Below, one piece after another: positions 12,912-22,801 of a stretch of DNA of 64,000 nucleotides. The number at the start of each line of letters is the position of its first letter. Position 1 is the first letter of the stretch. The notes beneath the pieces were generated by a model. That model did not search any database, was not told the DNA's origin, and saw only the letters and a program-made list of their open reading frames with translations. The position numbers and the translations under genes were made by a program. Source of the stretch: an uncultured Paracoccaceae bacterium (GTDB lineage Bacteria > Pseudomonadota > Alphaproteobacteria > Rhodobacterales > Rhodobacteraceae); the NCBI GenBank assembly GCA_913062865.1, contig CAJXWO010000002.1, forward strand, positions 1-64,000, in the 5' to 3' direction.

Positions 12912-13768
12912 TCTGCTGCCAGTGGCATGTCCTTGACGCCAATGGCCACGATTTCACCGATGACACCGCGCAGAAGCGTGCGGAATGCGTGGAACTCGGG
13001 CTTTGGCAGGATCGTGCGCTCATCCATGTACAGCGCGCGGTCGATCTCGATCTGGATCGCGTGCTGCCCCTTGGACGGCCGTCCGTAATGCTGGGTCACG
13101 TAGGCCCCCGCAAACGGGGAATTGCGCGTTACGGTCAGCCCTGCCGCCACGAAGGCGGCCTCGATCCGGTCGACGATATCGCTGCGCGCGGCGGCGCCGA
13201 ACCGATCACCCAGAACAATCTCTGGACGTCGAGCGCCACCACGAGCCAACCCGTCGACCGCCTCGTGCGGCATGGAATGGCAGTCGATCAGGATCGCTTC
13301 GCCGAACGAGGACAGCGATTGCCGCATCAGACGGTCGAGCGCGGCGTGATAGGGACGCCAGTAAAGGTCCACACGGCGTTGCGCCTCGGCCAGAGGCAGC
13401 TTACCGCGATAGATCGCGCGCCCGTTCGCGACGACGCGCGGCACCACGCCCAGCCCCGAGGCAACGCGTGGGTTGTGTCCGCCCTTGCGCACGCCCTCTA
13501 TCAGGGCCGGATCCAGCTCTTCGGCGCTGCGATTGAGGTCCACAAAGGCACGCGGCGCACCCGCACGCAAAAGCGGCGCGCCGAATTCGGGCGCCGCATC
13601 GAACAGCCGGTCCACATAGGCATCCTCGGAGCTGCGCACCATATGTTCGTCCAGCACGGTCTGTCGCAAGAAGTCCTGAGCATAGTCGCGACCACTATGA
13701 GGCGACGCAAAAACCACGCTGGAAAGGCGCGACGTCGGACGGTCCAGATGATAGGCGACCTTTGGCAT
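12908..13768 (-). CDS. N-formylglutamate amidohydrolase
   Basis: [31 protein letters not shown] motifs; start at MPKVAYHL. Confidence 0.88.
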   Translation of the reverse strand: MPKVAYHLDRPTSRLSSVVFASPHSGRDYAQDFLRQTVLDEHMVRSSEDAYVDRLFDAAPEFGAPLLRAGAPRAFVDLNRSAEELDPALIEGVRKGGHNPRVASGLGVVPRVVANGRAIYRGKLPLAEAQRRVDLYWRPYHAALDRLMRQSLSSFGEAILIDCHSMPHEAVDGLARGGARRPEIVLGDRFGAAARSDIVDRIEAAFVAAGLTVTRNSPFAGAYVTQHYGRPSKGQHAIQIEIDRALYMDERTILPKPEFHAFRTLLRGVIGEIVAIGVKDMPLAAE

Positions 13769-13912
13769 CCACACTCCTGTTTGGTAGGAACATAGACCGA
13801 AGTTCGTCCGTGCCAAAAGCCCTTGATCCCCCTGTCGACTCCTTTTATAGGCATGCGAACCGGCGCGGATTTCCGCGCCCCAGTTTTTTGGGGCAGGCCT
13901 TGCCGGGCTCAC

Positions 13913-13987
<75 letters not shown>

Positions 13988-14061
13988 TGGATCACCCGCG
14001 CATCTCACGGTGCGCACCTGCTAATTGGCGCATGCCCGCGCCGCGACGAAAGGAGAGGACC

Positions 14062-14187
14062 ATGAAGGTCAAAAACTCGCTCCGTTCGCTGAAGCAGCGT
14101 CATCGCGACTGCCGTGTCGTGCGCCGCAAGGGCCGCGTGTACGTCATCAACAAGACGCAGCGCCGGTTCAAGGCACGCCAGGGCTAA
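14062..14187 (+). CDS. rpmJ: 50S ribosomal protein L36
   Basis: [41 protein letters not shown], 41 aa, GGAGAGG RBS. C- form lacking most Zn-binding cysteines. Confidence 0.95.
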   Translation: MKVKNSLRSLKQRHRDCRVVRRKGRVYVINKTQRRFKARQG

Positions 14188-14220
14188 GCCCCGCGCCTGA
14201 ACAGCGAACCGATTTCAGGA

Positions 14221-14252
14221 AAACCGCGCCCAGCAGGCGCGGTTTTTCTTTT
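14221..14252 (+). terminator. rho-independent terminator after rpmJ
   Basis: AAACCGCGCC-CAGCA-GGCGCGGTTT followed by TTCTTTTT. Confidence 0.85.
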
Positions 14253-14399
14253 TGGCGTACCCATTTTTTGTGCTCGCGGCACACCGGCGCCACGGCAACA
14301 CGCTCCTTTCCGACAAAAATACTCGGAAACCCGTTGAACCGGGAAGTGATTCATGTCACTGACTATTTTTGTAAGAAATATCCACCGACGGAGACATGC

Positions 14400-15419
14400 A
14401 TGACTCGTTTCACGACATCCCTGATTGCCCTGTCCGCAGCGGCCGGGATTGCGGCGCCCGCCCTGGCTGAGGGAGAGCTGAACCTCTACTCCTCGCGCCA
14501 CTACGACACCGATGAGCGGCTCTACTCGGATTTCACCGAAATGACCGGCATCACCATCAACCGTATCGAAGGCAACGCCGACGAGCTGCTCGCCCGGCTC
14601 CAGGCCGAGGGCGACAACAGCCCTGCCGACGTGTTTCTGACCGTCGACACGTCGCGCCTTGAGCGCGCAAAAGCCGCCGGCGTGCTGCAAAGCATCGACA
14701 GCGATGTCCTCGAGGCGCGTATCCCTACCTACCTGCAGGATGCCGACAACCAGTGGTTCGGCTTCTCGCAGCGTGCCCGGATCCTGTTCTACGACAAGGA
14801 TGAGGTCACGAACCCGCCGCAGACATATGCCGACCTCGCCAATCCCGAATACGAAGGGATGGTCTGCATCCGGTCGTCCGGCAACGTCTATTCGCAGACC
14901 ATCCTGGCCGCGATCATCGAACATGAAGGCGAAGAGGCGGCCAAGGAATGGGCCCAGGCCGTGGTGAACAATTTCGCCCGCGACCCGCAGGGCGGCGACA
15001 CCGACCAGTTGCGCGGCATCGTGTCGGGTGAATGCGATATCTCGATGTCGAACACCTACTACTTCGCCCGCGCAATCCGCACTGATGTGGACGGTGTGTC
15101 CGACAGCCTCGACCAGATCGGCTGGGTTTTCCCCGACCAGAACGGCAACGGCGCGCATATGAACCTGTCGGGCGGCGGTGTCACGGCCCATGCACCCAAC
15201 CGCGAGAATGCGATCCGGTTCCTGGAATACCTCGCCTCGGACCAGGCGCAGGAATACTTCTCGGCCGGAAACGACGAATACCCGGCGGTACCCGGTGTGG
15301 CCCTGTCGCCGTCCGTCGCCGCGCTCGGCTTTTTCAAACCCGATGATGTGGACCTGTCGGCCGTGGCCGAAAACGTGCCCGCCGCCCAACGGGTCTTCAA
15401 CGAGGTCGGCTGGGAGTGA
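14400..15419 (+). CDS. Fe(3+) ABC transporter substrate-binding protein
   Basis: Signal peptide ending APALAEGELNLYSSRHYDTDERLYSDFTEMTGI; SGECDISMSNTYYFAR; FbpA/FutA-type. Confidence 0.92.
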   Translation: MTRFTTSLIALSAAAGIAAPALAEGELNLYSSRHYDTDERLYSDFTEMTGITINRIEGNADELLARLQAEGDNSPADVFLTVDTSRLERAKAAGVLQSIDSDVLEARIPTYLQDADNQWFGFSQRARILFYDKDEVTNPPQTYADLANPEYEGMVCIRSSGNVYSQTILAAIIEHEGEEAAKEWAQAVVNNFARDPQGGDTDQLRGIVSGECDISMSNTYYFARAIRTDVDGVSDSLDQIGWVFPDQNGNGAHMNLSGGGVTAHAPNRENAIRFLEYLASDQAQEYFSAGNDEYPAVPGVALSPSVAALGFFKPDDVDLSAVAENVPAAQRVFNEVGWE

Positions 15420-15459
15420 TCCCGGCGCGATAACCGAACCCGGGAAGTTAGGGTTGTTG

Positions 15460-15487
15460 CCCCCGCAGTGCCGCTGCGGGGGTTTTT
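15460..15487 (+). terminator. rho-independent terminator after the Fe(3+)-binding protein gene
   Basis: CCCCCGCAG-TGCCG-CTGCGGGGG followed by TTTTT. Confidence 0.85.
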
Positions 15488-15492
15488 CGTTG

Positions 15493-17154
15493 TCAGCGGT
15501 GCCGTCCGACCTGTCGACAGATCAGGATCACCGGCAGCAGCCCAACGGCGACGATCACGAGGCTCGGCACCGCCGCCCCGTCCAGCCGTTCGTCCGAGGC
15601 AAGACGGTGCGCCTGCACCGCGAGCGTGTCGAAGTTGAAGGGCCGCATGATCAGCGTCGCGGGCAATTCTTTCATGACGTCGACGAACACGATCAAAAGC
15701 GCGGTCAACAAGCTTGGTGTCAGGATCGGGATATGCACACGGCGTAAGGTGCCGATCGGTGTCTGACCCAGGGACCGGGCGGCGGCATCCATGTTGGCAT
15801 GGACCGTGCTTTGCCCCCCTTCATATGCCCCGAGCGCGGCAGCGAGAAACCGGACCATGTAGGCCACGATCAGAAGCCAGATAGACCCGGTCACCAGAAG
15901 CCCTGTCGAGATGCCGAACCGGGCCTCCATGAACGCATCGAGCGCGTTGTCGAACGCTGCGAACGGCACCAGGAGACCCACGGCGATCACCCCGCCCGGC
16001 ACCGCGTAGCCCAAACGCGCAAGGTAGGCCGCGCCCTGTGCACGCCGTCCGGGGTGAAGGCGCAGGTTGTAGCCCACGGCGATGGCGGCCAGCACCGTCA
16101 GCACCGCCGCGATCCCGGCAAGCGTCACCGAGTTCTGAAGAAACCCGAGGTAGCGCGGGCTGAACAGCGATTGCGTCGATCCCGCTCCCATTTCCAAAAG
16201 GATGACCGCCGGCAGAAGCGCCCCCAGGATCACCGGCACCGCGCAGATCAGAACCGCCAGCCAAGCCACGGGGCCCGAAAGCGGTATTGGCGGCATCCGG
16301 TGCTGACGGCGAGACGGGTCGTGATAGCGTGCCTCGCCCCTCTGTGCCCGCTCCAGAAGCGCAAGGAGCAGGGCAAAGGCCAGAAGGCACAGGGCAAGCT
16401 GCGCCGCTGCCGCACGGTCGGCCATGGAAAACCAGCTGGTATAGATGCCCGTGGCAAAGGTCTGGACGCCGAAATAGGACACGGTTCCGAAATCCGCGAT
16501 CGTCTCCATCACGGCCAGAAGCACGCCCCCGGCGATGGCGGGTCGCGCCATTGGCAGGCTGACACGGACGAATGCCGCCCATGGTCCGTGCCCCAGGGCA
16601 CGCGCGGCAAGAAAGGTCGCGCCGCCCTGCTGAAGGAACGCCGCACGTGTCAGCAGATAGACGTAGGGATAAAGGACAAGGATCAGCATCGCCGCCGCCC
16701 CACCCAATGACCGGATCTCCGGGAACCAGTAATCGCGCGGCCCCCATCCGGTCACGGCGCGCAAGGTGGTTTGCACGATGCCGGGATGGTCCAGCACATG
16801 TGTATAGGCATAGGCCAGGACATAGGCCGGATAGGCCAGGGGCAGCACCAGCGCGATCTCGAGGATGCGTACGCCGGGAAACCGCGTCATCGTGACAAGC
16901 CAGGCCGTACCGACGCCCAGCGCGAACGTGCCCAGGGCCACCAGCCCCACGAGCAGCACGGTGTTCGCGGTATAGCGCCCCAGAACAGTGTCGATGAGAT
17001 GCGCGACCGTTTCGGTGCCGCCGGTCGCTGCCGCGATGGCCACAGCCACCATCGGCAAAAGACAAATCCCCGCAGCGATATAGGCGGCGGCCACCAGCGG
17101 CCCGGCCCGGTCGCGCAGTTTGCGTGTCTGTGCGGTGGTGAGAACCTGCTCCAT
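15493..17154 (-). CDS. iron(III) ABC transporter permease (FbpB-type, two fused permease domains)
   Basis: About 550 aa multi-TM protein with two permease EAA-like regions (AARALGHGPWAAFVRVSLPMARPAIAGG; AARSLGQTPIGTLRRVHIPILTPSL). Confidence 0.9.
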   Translation of the reverse strand: MEQVLTTAQTRKLRDRAGPLVAAAYIAAGICLLPMVAVAIAAATGGTETVAHLIDTVLGRYTANTVLLVGLVALGTFALGVGTAWLVTMTRFPGVRILEIALVLPLAYPAYVLAYAYTHVLDHPGIVQTTLRAVTGWGPRDYWFPEIRSLGGAAAMLILVLYPYVYLLTRAAFLQQGGATFLAARALGHGPWAAFVRVSLPMARPAIAGGVLLAVMETIADFGTVSYFGVQTFATGIYTSWFSMADRAAAAQLALCLLAFALLLALLERAQRGEARYHDPSRRQHRMPPIPLSGPVAWLAVLICAVPVILGALLPAVILLEMGAGSTQSLFSPRYLGFLQNSVTLAGIAAVLTVLAAIAVGYNLRLHPGRRAQGAAYLARLGYAVPGGVIAVGLLVPFAAFDNALDAFMEARFGISTGLLVTGSIWLLIVAYMVRFLAAALGAYEGGQSTVHANMDAAARSLGQTPIGTLRRVHIPILTPSLLTALLIVFVDVMKELPATLIMRPFNFDTLAVQAHRLASDERLDGAAVPSLVIVAVGLLPVILICRQVGRHR

Positions 17155-17252
17155 ACGCGGCCCTTTGCCGTTTTTGCGACTGACCCGTGTATGTCTAGCA
17201 TTTCTGTCGGAATTACCAGCCCTTGCGCCATTGCGTCGCCCGGGCCCGTGGC

Positions 17253-18470
17253 TCACCCGTAGCTGCGCTGGTCGTCGATCACCTTGCCATCATTGGGCAG
17301 CCCACCCGGCGCCACGACCTCGACCCTGCCTTTGAGCTTCAGGACCTCTGCAACACTCGCCTCGTAGGCCGCCGGTTCGGTGCCGCCCTCGATCTGCACG
17401 GTCATCACATCCATTTCGCCCTCGCGCGAGGCGATGACCCGGGCGCGGGCGACCTCTGGGTGCTTGGCCACGAGCTGGGCCACCTGTTCGGGCCGCACGA
17501 ACATGCCCTTGATCTTGGTGGTCTGGTCGGCCCGGCCCATCCAGCCCTTGATGCGGGTGTTGGTCCGGCCGCACGGGCTTTCACCCTCCATGATCGCCGA
17601 CAGGTCGCCTGTGGCGAACCGGATCAGCGGGTAATCCGGGTTGAGTGTGGTCACAACGACTTCACCCACCTCGCCGGGTGCGACCGGATCGCCGGTGCCC
17701 GGGCGCACGATTTCGACGATCACGCCCTCGTCGACGATCATGCCCTCCATCGCCTCGGATTCGTAGGCGATGTTGCCCAGATCGGCGGTGGCATAGCATT
17801 GCAGGCAGGCGATGCCTCGATCGGCATATTCCTGGCGCAGGGAGGGGAAGAGCGCGCCGCCCCCTACCGCCGCCTTGGTGATCCGCAGCGCCAGCCCCAT
17901 CTCGTCGGCCTTGTCGAGGATCACCTTCAGGTAGTCCGGCGTGCCCGCATAGGCCGTCACGCCGATGTCATGGGCGGCGCGGGCCTGAAGCTCGGTCTGG
18001 CCCGTGCCCGCGGGAAGAACGGCCGCGCCCACGGTGCGCGCGCCGTTCTCAAAGATCATGCCGGCGGGTGTGAGGTGATAGCCGAAACAGTTCTGGACGA
18101 TATCGCCCGACCCGATCCCGCAGGCATGCAGGAACCGGCCCATCCGCCACCAGTCATGATCCGTCCCGCCGGGTTCGTAGATCGGGCCGGGGGACTGGAA
18201 GACATGAGCAAAGCCGTGCGCCGGTTTGGTGGTGAAGCCACCCAGCGGTGCGGCCCCGGCCTGTGCCGCCCCCAGCTCGGATTTGCGCAGGACGGGCAGC
18301 GCCGCCAAGGCCGCGGCATCGGTCATCATCGCCGGGTCCACATCCGCAAGAGCAGTCGCATAACCCGGGAGCCCCTTGGCACGCGAGATCTGGGCAGGCA
18401 GCGCCTGGGCCAGGTCGGCGGCGCGGGCATCGCGGCTGCGGGTTTCAAGAGCGTCGAAATGGCGGGTCAT
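17253..18470 (-). CDS. AMP-binding / phenylacetate-CoA ligase family (PaaK-like) protein
   Basis: LPVLRKSELGAAQAG, CFGYHLTPAGMIFENGARTVGAAVLPAGTG, CYATADLGNIAYES, GWMGRADQTTKIKGMFVRPEQV. Confidence 0.88.
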   Translation of the reverse strand: MTRHFDALETRSRDARAADLAQALPAQISRAKGLPGYATALADVDPAMMTDAAALAALPVLRKSELGAAQAGAAPLGGFTTKPAHGFAHVFQSPGPIYEPGGTDHDWWRMGRFLHACGIGSGDIVQNCFGYHLTPAGMIFENGARTVGAAVLPAGTGQTELQARAAHDIGVTAYAGTPDYLKVILDKADEMGLALRITKAAVGGGALFPSLRQEYADRGIACLQCYATADLGNIAYESEAMEGMIVDEGVIVEIVRPGTGDPVAPGEVGEVVVTTLNPDYPLIRFATGDLSAIMEGESPCGRTNTRIKGWMGRADQTTKIKGMFVRPEQVAQLVAKHPEVARARVIASREGEMDVMTVQIEGGTEPAAYEASVAEVLKLKGRVEVVAPGGLPNDGKVIDDQRSYG

Positions 18471-18598
18471 CGATCGGGTCCCCCGGATGGTCGCGCGGCC
18501 CAGCCGCACGGAATTGACATGAAACAAGGCGAAGCGACGCCGGTGACGGTATTCTGGACCAAGGCGGCAGACCGCGGCGCAGTGCGAGGGAGGGCAAC

Positions 18599-19447
18599 GT
18601 GACCGACACACAGACCATCATGACCGACAACGCGGTCTTCGACGACCGGATCCGGTTCCATGGCGATATCCAAGTGATGGAGGCCGATTTCTCTGGCTTC
18701 CATTTCGCCGACAGCCGCATGGTCAACGCCTTTTACGACCGCATCGAAGAGCGGATCGAACAGACGGGCGAGCCCTTGTGGTTCTTCCTCGTGAATTACT
18801 CGGGCAGCCGGATCGACCCGGCGGCCTGGGTGGCCTTCTCGCGCCGGGGCCGGGCGCTGAACATGGCGCACTCCATGGGCTCCGTCCGCTTTGACGCATC
18901 CGACGAAACCCGCGCCCAGATCGAGCGTGACGCCAATACAGAGGCCTTCAATCCCAACCTCTTTGCCGACCGTGAGGCCGCGCTCGCCCGACTGGCCGGG
19001 ATGCCCTCCAAACGGCGCAAGCGTGTCCTGCACGATCCCAACTATGCCGAAAGCGACTTTGCCCGTCGGATTAGGTTCGACCGGGACCGGGTGATCATGG
19101 AGGTCGATTTCTCGCATTTCACCTTCCATCACAGCCGGGATGTCGACGATTTTTACGACCATATAGAGACACGGATCAAAGACACCGACCGCAAGTGGTT
19201 CTTTCTGATCGACTACAACGGCTGCCAGATCATGCCCGCGGCCTGGGTCCGCTTTGCCCATCGCGGCAAGCTTCTGAACATCGCCGCCTCGCTCGGGTCG
19301 GTCCGCTATGCCGCCGGGTCCGAGACCGAGACAGATATCAAGCTGCGCGCCGAGTCGCAGGACTTCCGGCCCAATATCCGGAACACCCGCGGCGAAGCGC
19401 TCGACCGGATCGAGGAAATGCGGGCGGAGCTGATGGCACATGGCTAG
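18599..19447 (+). CDS. hypothetical protein containing two tandem copies of an about 120-aa domain
   Basis: Copy 1 FDDRIRFHGDIQVMEADFSGFHFADSRMVNAFYDRIEERIEQTGEPLWFFLVNYSGSRIDPAAWVAFSRRGRALNMAHSMGSVRFDA aligns by eye with copy 2 FARRIRFDRDRVIMEVDFSHFTFHHSRDVDDFYDHIETRIKDTDRKWFFLIDYNGCQIMPAAWVRFAHRGKLLNIAASLGSVRYAA. GTG start. Confidence 0.85.
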   Translation: MTDTQTIMTDNAVFDDRIRFHGDIQVMEADFSGFHFADSRMVNAFYDRIEERIEQTGEPLWFFLVNYSGSRIDPAAWVAFSRRGRALNMAHSMGSVRFDASDETRAQIERDANTEAFNPNLFADREAALARLAGMPSKRRKRVLHDPNYAESDFARRIRFDRDRVIMEVDFSHFTFHHSRDVDDFYDHIETRIKDTDRKWFFLIDYNGCQIMPAAWVRFAHRGKLLNIAASLGSVRYAAGSETETDIKLRAESQDFRPNIRNTRGEALDRIEEMRAELMAHG

Positions 19448-19450
19448 GCC

Positions 19451-20275
19451 TCAGCTGAGCCAGCGCTTGCGGCGGCGGTAGGAGCGTACATCGCGAAAGC
19501 TTTTCCGGCCCTCGTCGGACATGCCGAGGTAGAATTCCTTGACGTCCGGGTTCTCGCGCAATTCGGCAGCGGGGCCGTCCATCACGACGCGGCCCGATTC
19601 CAGGATGTAGCCGTAATGGGCAAAGCGCAGCGCCACGTTGGTGTTCTGTTCGGCCAGAAGGAAGGTCACGCCCTCGTTCTCATTTACCGATTTCACGATG
19701 CCGAAGATCTGTTCGACCAGCTGCGGGGCGAGGCCCATCGACGGCTCGTCCAGAAGGATCGTCTCGGGCCGGCTCATCAGCGCGCGGCCAATCGCCGTCA
19801 TCTGCTGTTCACCACCCGATGTATAGCCCGCCTGGCTTTTGCGGCGCTCCTTCAGGCGCGGAAAATAACTATAGACCATCTCAAGATCGGCATCGATGTC
19901 ACCCTTGCCCGCGTTCCGCGTATAAGCTCCGGTCAGCAGGTTCTCTTCGACGGTCAGGTGTTCGAAGCAATGGCGCCCTTCCATGACCTGGATGACGCCG
20001 CGTTTCACCAGCGCGGCGGGGTCCAGATCCTGCACGCGTTCGCCGCGATAGAGGATCGAGCCCTTGGTCACTTCGCCCCGTTCGGAATGCAGAAGGTTCG
20101 ACACGGCCTTGAGCGTCGTGGTCTTGCCCGCGCCGTTGCCGCCCAACAGCGCGGTGATCCCGCCCTTGGGCACCTTGAGGCTCACGCCTTTCAGAACGAG
20201 GATCACATGGTTGTAGATCACCTCGATATTGCTGACCTCCAACAGGGTCTCTTGGGTCCGACCGGCGTCCAGCAT
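19451..20275 (-). CDS. branched-chain amino acid-type ABC transporter ATP-binding protein (LivF-like)
   Basis: Walker A GGNGAGKTTTLKAVS, signature TSGGEQQMTAIGRALMSRPETILLDEPSMGLAP. Confidence 0.94.
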   Translation of the reverse strand: MLDAGRTQETLLEVSNIEVIYNHVILVLKGVSLKVPKGGITALLGGNGAGKTTTLKAVSNLLHSERGEVTKGSILYRGERVQDLDPAALVKRGVIQVMEGRHCFEHLTVEENLLTGAYTRNAGKGDIDADLEMVYSYFPRLKERRKSQAGYTSGGEQQMTAIGRALMSRPETILLDEPSMGLAPQLVEQIFGIVKSVNENEGVTFLLAEQNTNVALRFAHYGYILESGRVVMDGPAAELRENPDVKEFYLGMSDEGRKSFRDVRSYRRRKRWLS

Positions 20276-20328
20276 CCTGATCCGTTCCTCGCATCTCCGG
20301 GCCTTTGCCCGATCCATCCTTTGGGTGT

Positions 20329-20355
20329 GGGCGCGGCGACCCAGCCGCCGCGCCC
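20329..20355 (-). promoter_or_regulatory. hairpin between livK-like and livF-like genes
   Basis: GGGCGCGGC-(9 nt)-GCCGCGCCC inverted repeat. Confidence 0.55.
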
Positions 20356-20369
20356 GGAGTTTGGCAGGC

Positions 20370-21653
20370 TTACTTGCAGCCCGGGGTGATGCCCGCTTCC
20401 TGTGCGTAGGCCGCCGAGTCTTCGGCCACGAGCGGCAGGATCACGTCCTGGTCCGACTGCATATAGTCGGTGATCAGGGTGAACTCGCCGGCATCCGCGT
20501 CCCACTGCGCCACGGCCGCGTAGCCGTCACCGCCGTGGTTCTGGCAGGAGACCGAGAATTCCGGCCCGAAGTTCGGAAGACCCAGCGCGGCCATCTTCTC
20601 TTCGGTCATCACCAGGTTTTCCATGCCGTCGCGCATCTGTTCGGCGGTGATCGCGCTCACGCCGTGGATCTCTTGCGCGGTGCGGGCAGCTTCGGCCGCC
20701 AGCATCGCCGCATAGAGCCCGCGGTTATAAAGCACGGTGCCGATCTGGTCGCCTGCACCGGCGGCAAGCCCCTTGTCCACCACATGGGTCTGGATATCGT
20801 CGAAGAGCGGATAGTCAGAGCCCAGGTTGTGGAAGGTCAGCGCCTTGTAGCCATCGGCACCGTCGCCCGCGGGCAGCACGTCGTTCTCAGAGCCCGACCA
20901 CCAGATGCCGATGAAGTTCTCCATCGGGAAGCGGATGTTCACGGCTTCCTGGATGGCGACCTGGTTCATCACGCCCCAGCCCCACATGATCACGTGGTCC
21001 GGACGGTCGCGGCGGATTTGCAGCCACTGCGACTTTTGCTCCTGACCCGGGTGATCGACCGGCAGCAGTGTCAGTTCGTAGCCGTGCTTTTCGGCCAGAA
21101 CCTCGAGCGTGCGGATCGGCTCCTTGCCATAGGCCGAGTTGTGGTAGACCAGCGCGATCTTCTTGCCGCTCAGGTCACCGCCGTTCACGTCCAGAAGATG
21201 CTTGATCGCGACCGACGCACCATCCCAGTAGTTGGCGGGGTAGTTGAAGATGTACTGGAACACCTCGCCGTTCTTGGCCGAGGTGCGGCCATAGCCCATC
21301 GAGTGCACCGGGATGCCGTCCGCCGTGGCCTTGGGGATCAGCTGATAGGTGATGCCCGTCGACAGCGGCTGGTAGACCAACGCGCCTTCGCCCTTGGTCG
21401 ACTCGTAGCATTCCACACCTTTTTCGGTGTTGTAGCCGGTTTCGCATTCCACGAGCCGGATCGGCTCGCCGCCGATGCCGCCGTCACGCTCGTTCAGAAG
21501 CGTGAAGTAATCCTCGTAGCCATCCGCGAACGGGATGCCGTTCGCAGCATAGGGACCGGTGCGATAGCTGAGCGCGGTAAAGGTCAGCTCGGCCATCGCG
21601 GGGGCCGCGGCCACCATGGCAGCCAGCGTCGCCATTGCCAGTTTCGTTTTCAT
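20370..21653 (-). CDS. ABC transporter substrate-binding protein (Liv-type periplasmic binding protein)
   Basis: Signal peptide MKTKLAMATLAAMVAAAPAMA; PBP1-like body (KKIALVYHNSAYGKEPIRTLEVLAEKHGYELTLLPVDHPG). Confidence 0.92.
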   Translation of the reverse strand: MKTKLAMATLAAMVAAAPAMAELTFTALSYRTGPYAANGIPFADGYEDYFTLLNERDGGIGGEPIRLVECETGYNTEKGVECYESTKGEGALVYQPLSTGITYQLIPKATADGIPVHSMGYGRTSAKNGEVFQYIFNYPANYWDGASVAIKHLLDVNGGDLSGKKIALVYHNSAYGKEPIRTLEVLAEKHGYELTLLPVDHPGQEQKSQWLQIRRDRPDHVIMWGWGVMNQVAIQEAVNIRFPMENFIGIWWSGSENDVLPAGDGADGYKALTFHNLGSDYPLFDDIQTHVVDKGLAAGAGDQIGTVLYNRGLYAAMLAAEAARTAQEIHGVSAITAEQMRDGMENLVMTEEKMAALGLPNFGPEFSVSCQNHGGDGYAAVAQWDADAGEFTLITDYMQSDQDVILPLVAEDSAAYAQEAGITPGCK

Positions 21654-21689
21654 CGGTGTCTACTCCCTAGTTTATCCGATGTCGGTATT

Positions 21690-21719
21690 GTGCGGCGAGG
21701 GCATTACCCCCCGCCGCAC
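21690..21719 (-). promoter_or_regulatory. hairpin between livM-like and livK-like genes
   Basis: GTGCGGCG ... CGCCGCAC inverted repeat with GGG/CCC inner pairing. Confidence 0.55.
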
Positions 21720-21724
21720 GAGGG

Positions 21725-22801
21725 TCAGTGCGGGAACGGCCAAAGCCGCAGTTTTTCCTTTGTCACCCGCCACAGCTGCGCCAGCCCGTGGGGCTCGGCG
21801 ATCAGGAACAGAACGATCAGTCCGCCCACGATCATGAATTCGAAATGCGCGGCGAGATCCGTGGCCCAGCCCATCTGTCCGACAAGCACGTTTTTGAGCA
21901 GAACCGGCAGCAACACGAGGAAGGCCGCGCCCGCGAAGGAGCCAAAGATCGAACCAAGCCCGCCGATGATCACCATGAAGAGCACGAGGAACGACTTCTG
22001 GATGCCGAACACCTCGCCCACCTCGACCGCGCCGAGATAGACCGCAAAGAACAGCGCGCCTGCGATGCCCACAAAGAACGAGCTGACGGCAAAGGCCGAC
22101 AGTTTCGCGGTCAGCGGGTTCACCCCGATGATCTCGGCGGCGATGTCCATGTCGCGGATCGCCATCCATTTGCGCCCCATCGCGCCGCGCGTCAGGTTGC
22201 GCGCAATGATCGCCGACGCGGTCACGAACACGAGGCAGAATAGATAGGCCGCCCAGGCCGGGGCCTCTGGGCCGGTGATGGCCACGCCCGCCACGGTCCG
22301 TTCCGGCGCGCTGATCTGGCCCGAGGCCGAGTAGTTGTAGAACCACGACACGCGGTTGAAAAGCCAGACCAGGAAAAACTGCGCCGCCAGCGTCGCCACG
22401 GCGAGGTAGAACCCCTTGATCCTGAGGCTCGGCAGGCCGAAAAGCACGCCCACCGCAGCCGTGATCCCGCCCGCGAGGATGACATGGATGAACATGCTCA
22501 CATCCGGGAACGCCGTCATCAGCTTGTAGCAGGCGTAGGCCCCCACGGCCATGAAACCACCTGTGCCCAGGCTGACCTGTCCACAATAGCCCACCAGGAT
22601 GTTCAGCCCGATCGCCGCGATGGCATAGATCAGGAAGGGCAGGAACACTGCATTCGCCCAATAGTCGTTGATCAGGAACGGGATGATCCCGAACGCCACC
22701 GCCAGAACGATGTAATAGCGGAAGCGGTCGAACTTGATCGGGAAGGTCTGCCCGTCATCGACATAGGTTGTTTTGAAATCACCAGCCTCGCGGTAGAACA
22801 T
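21725..22801 (-). CDS. branched-chain amino acid-type ABC transporter permease (LivM-like)
   Basis: AIAAIGLNILVGYCGQVSLGTGGFMAVGAYA and C-terminal IIGGLGSIFGSFAGAAFLVLLP. Confidence 0.94.
   Translation of the reverse strand: MFYREAGDFKTTYVDDGQTFPIKFDRFRYYIVLAVAFGIIPFLINDYWANAVFLPFLIYAIAAIGLNILVGYCGQVSLGTGGFMAVGAYACYKLMTAFPDVSMFIHVILAGGITAAVGVLFGLPSLRIKGFYLAVATLAAQFFLVWLFNRVSWFYNYSASGQISAPERTVAGVAITGPEAPAWAAYLFCLVFVTASAIIARNLTRGAMGRKWMAIRDMDIAAEIIGVNPLTAKLSAFAVSSFFVGIAGALFFAVYLGAVEVGEVFGIQKSFLVLFMVIIGGLGSIFGSFAGAAFLVLLPVLLKNVLVGQMGWATDLAAHFEFMIVGGLIVLFLIAEPHGLAQLWRVTKEKLRLWPFPH

Noticed and set aside
20229-22040. 603-aa + strand ORF antisense to livK and its neighbours
   Set aside because: Antisense to clear ABC transporter genes; shadow-frame composition.
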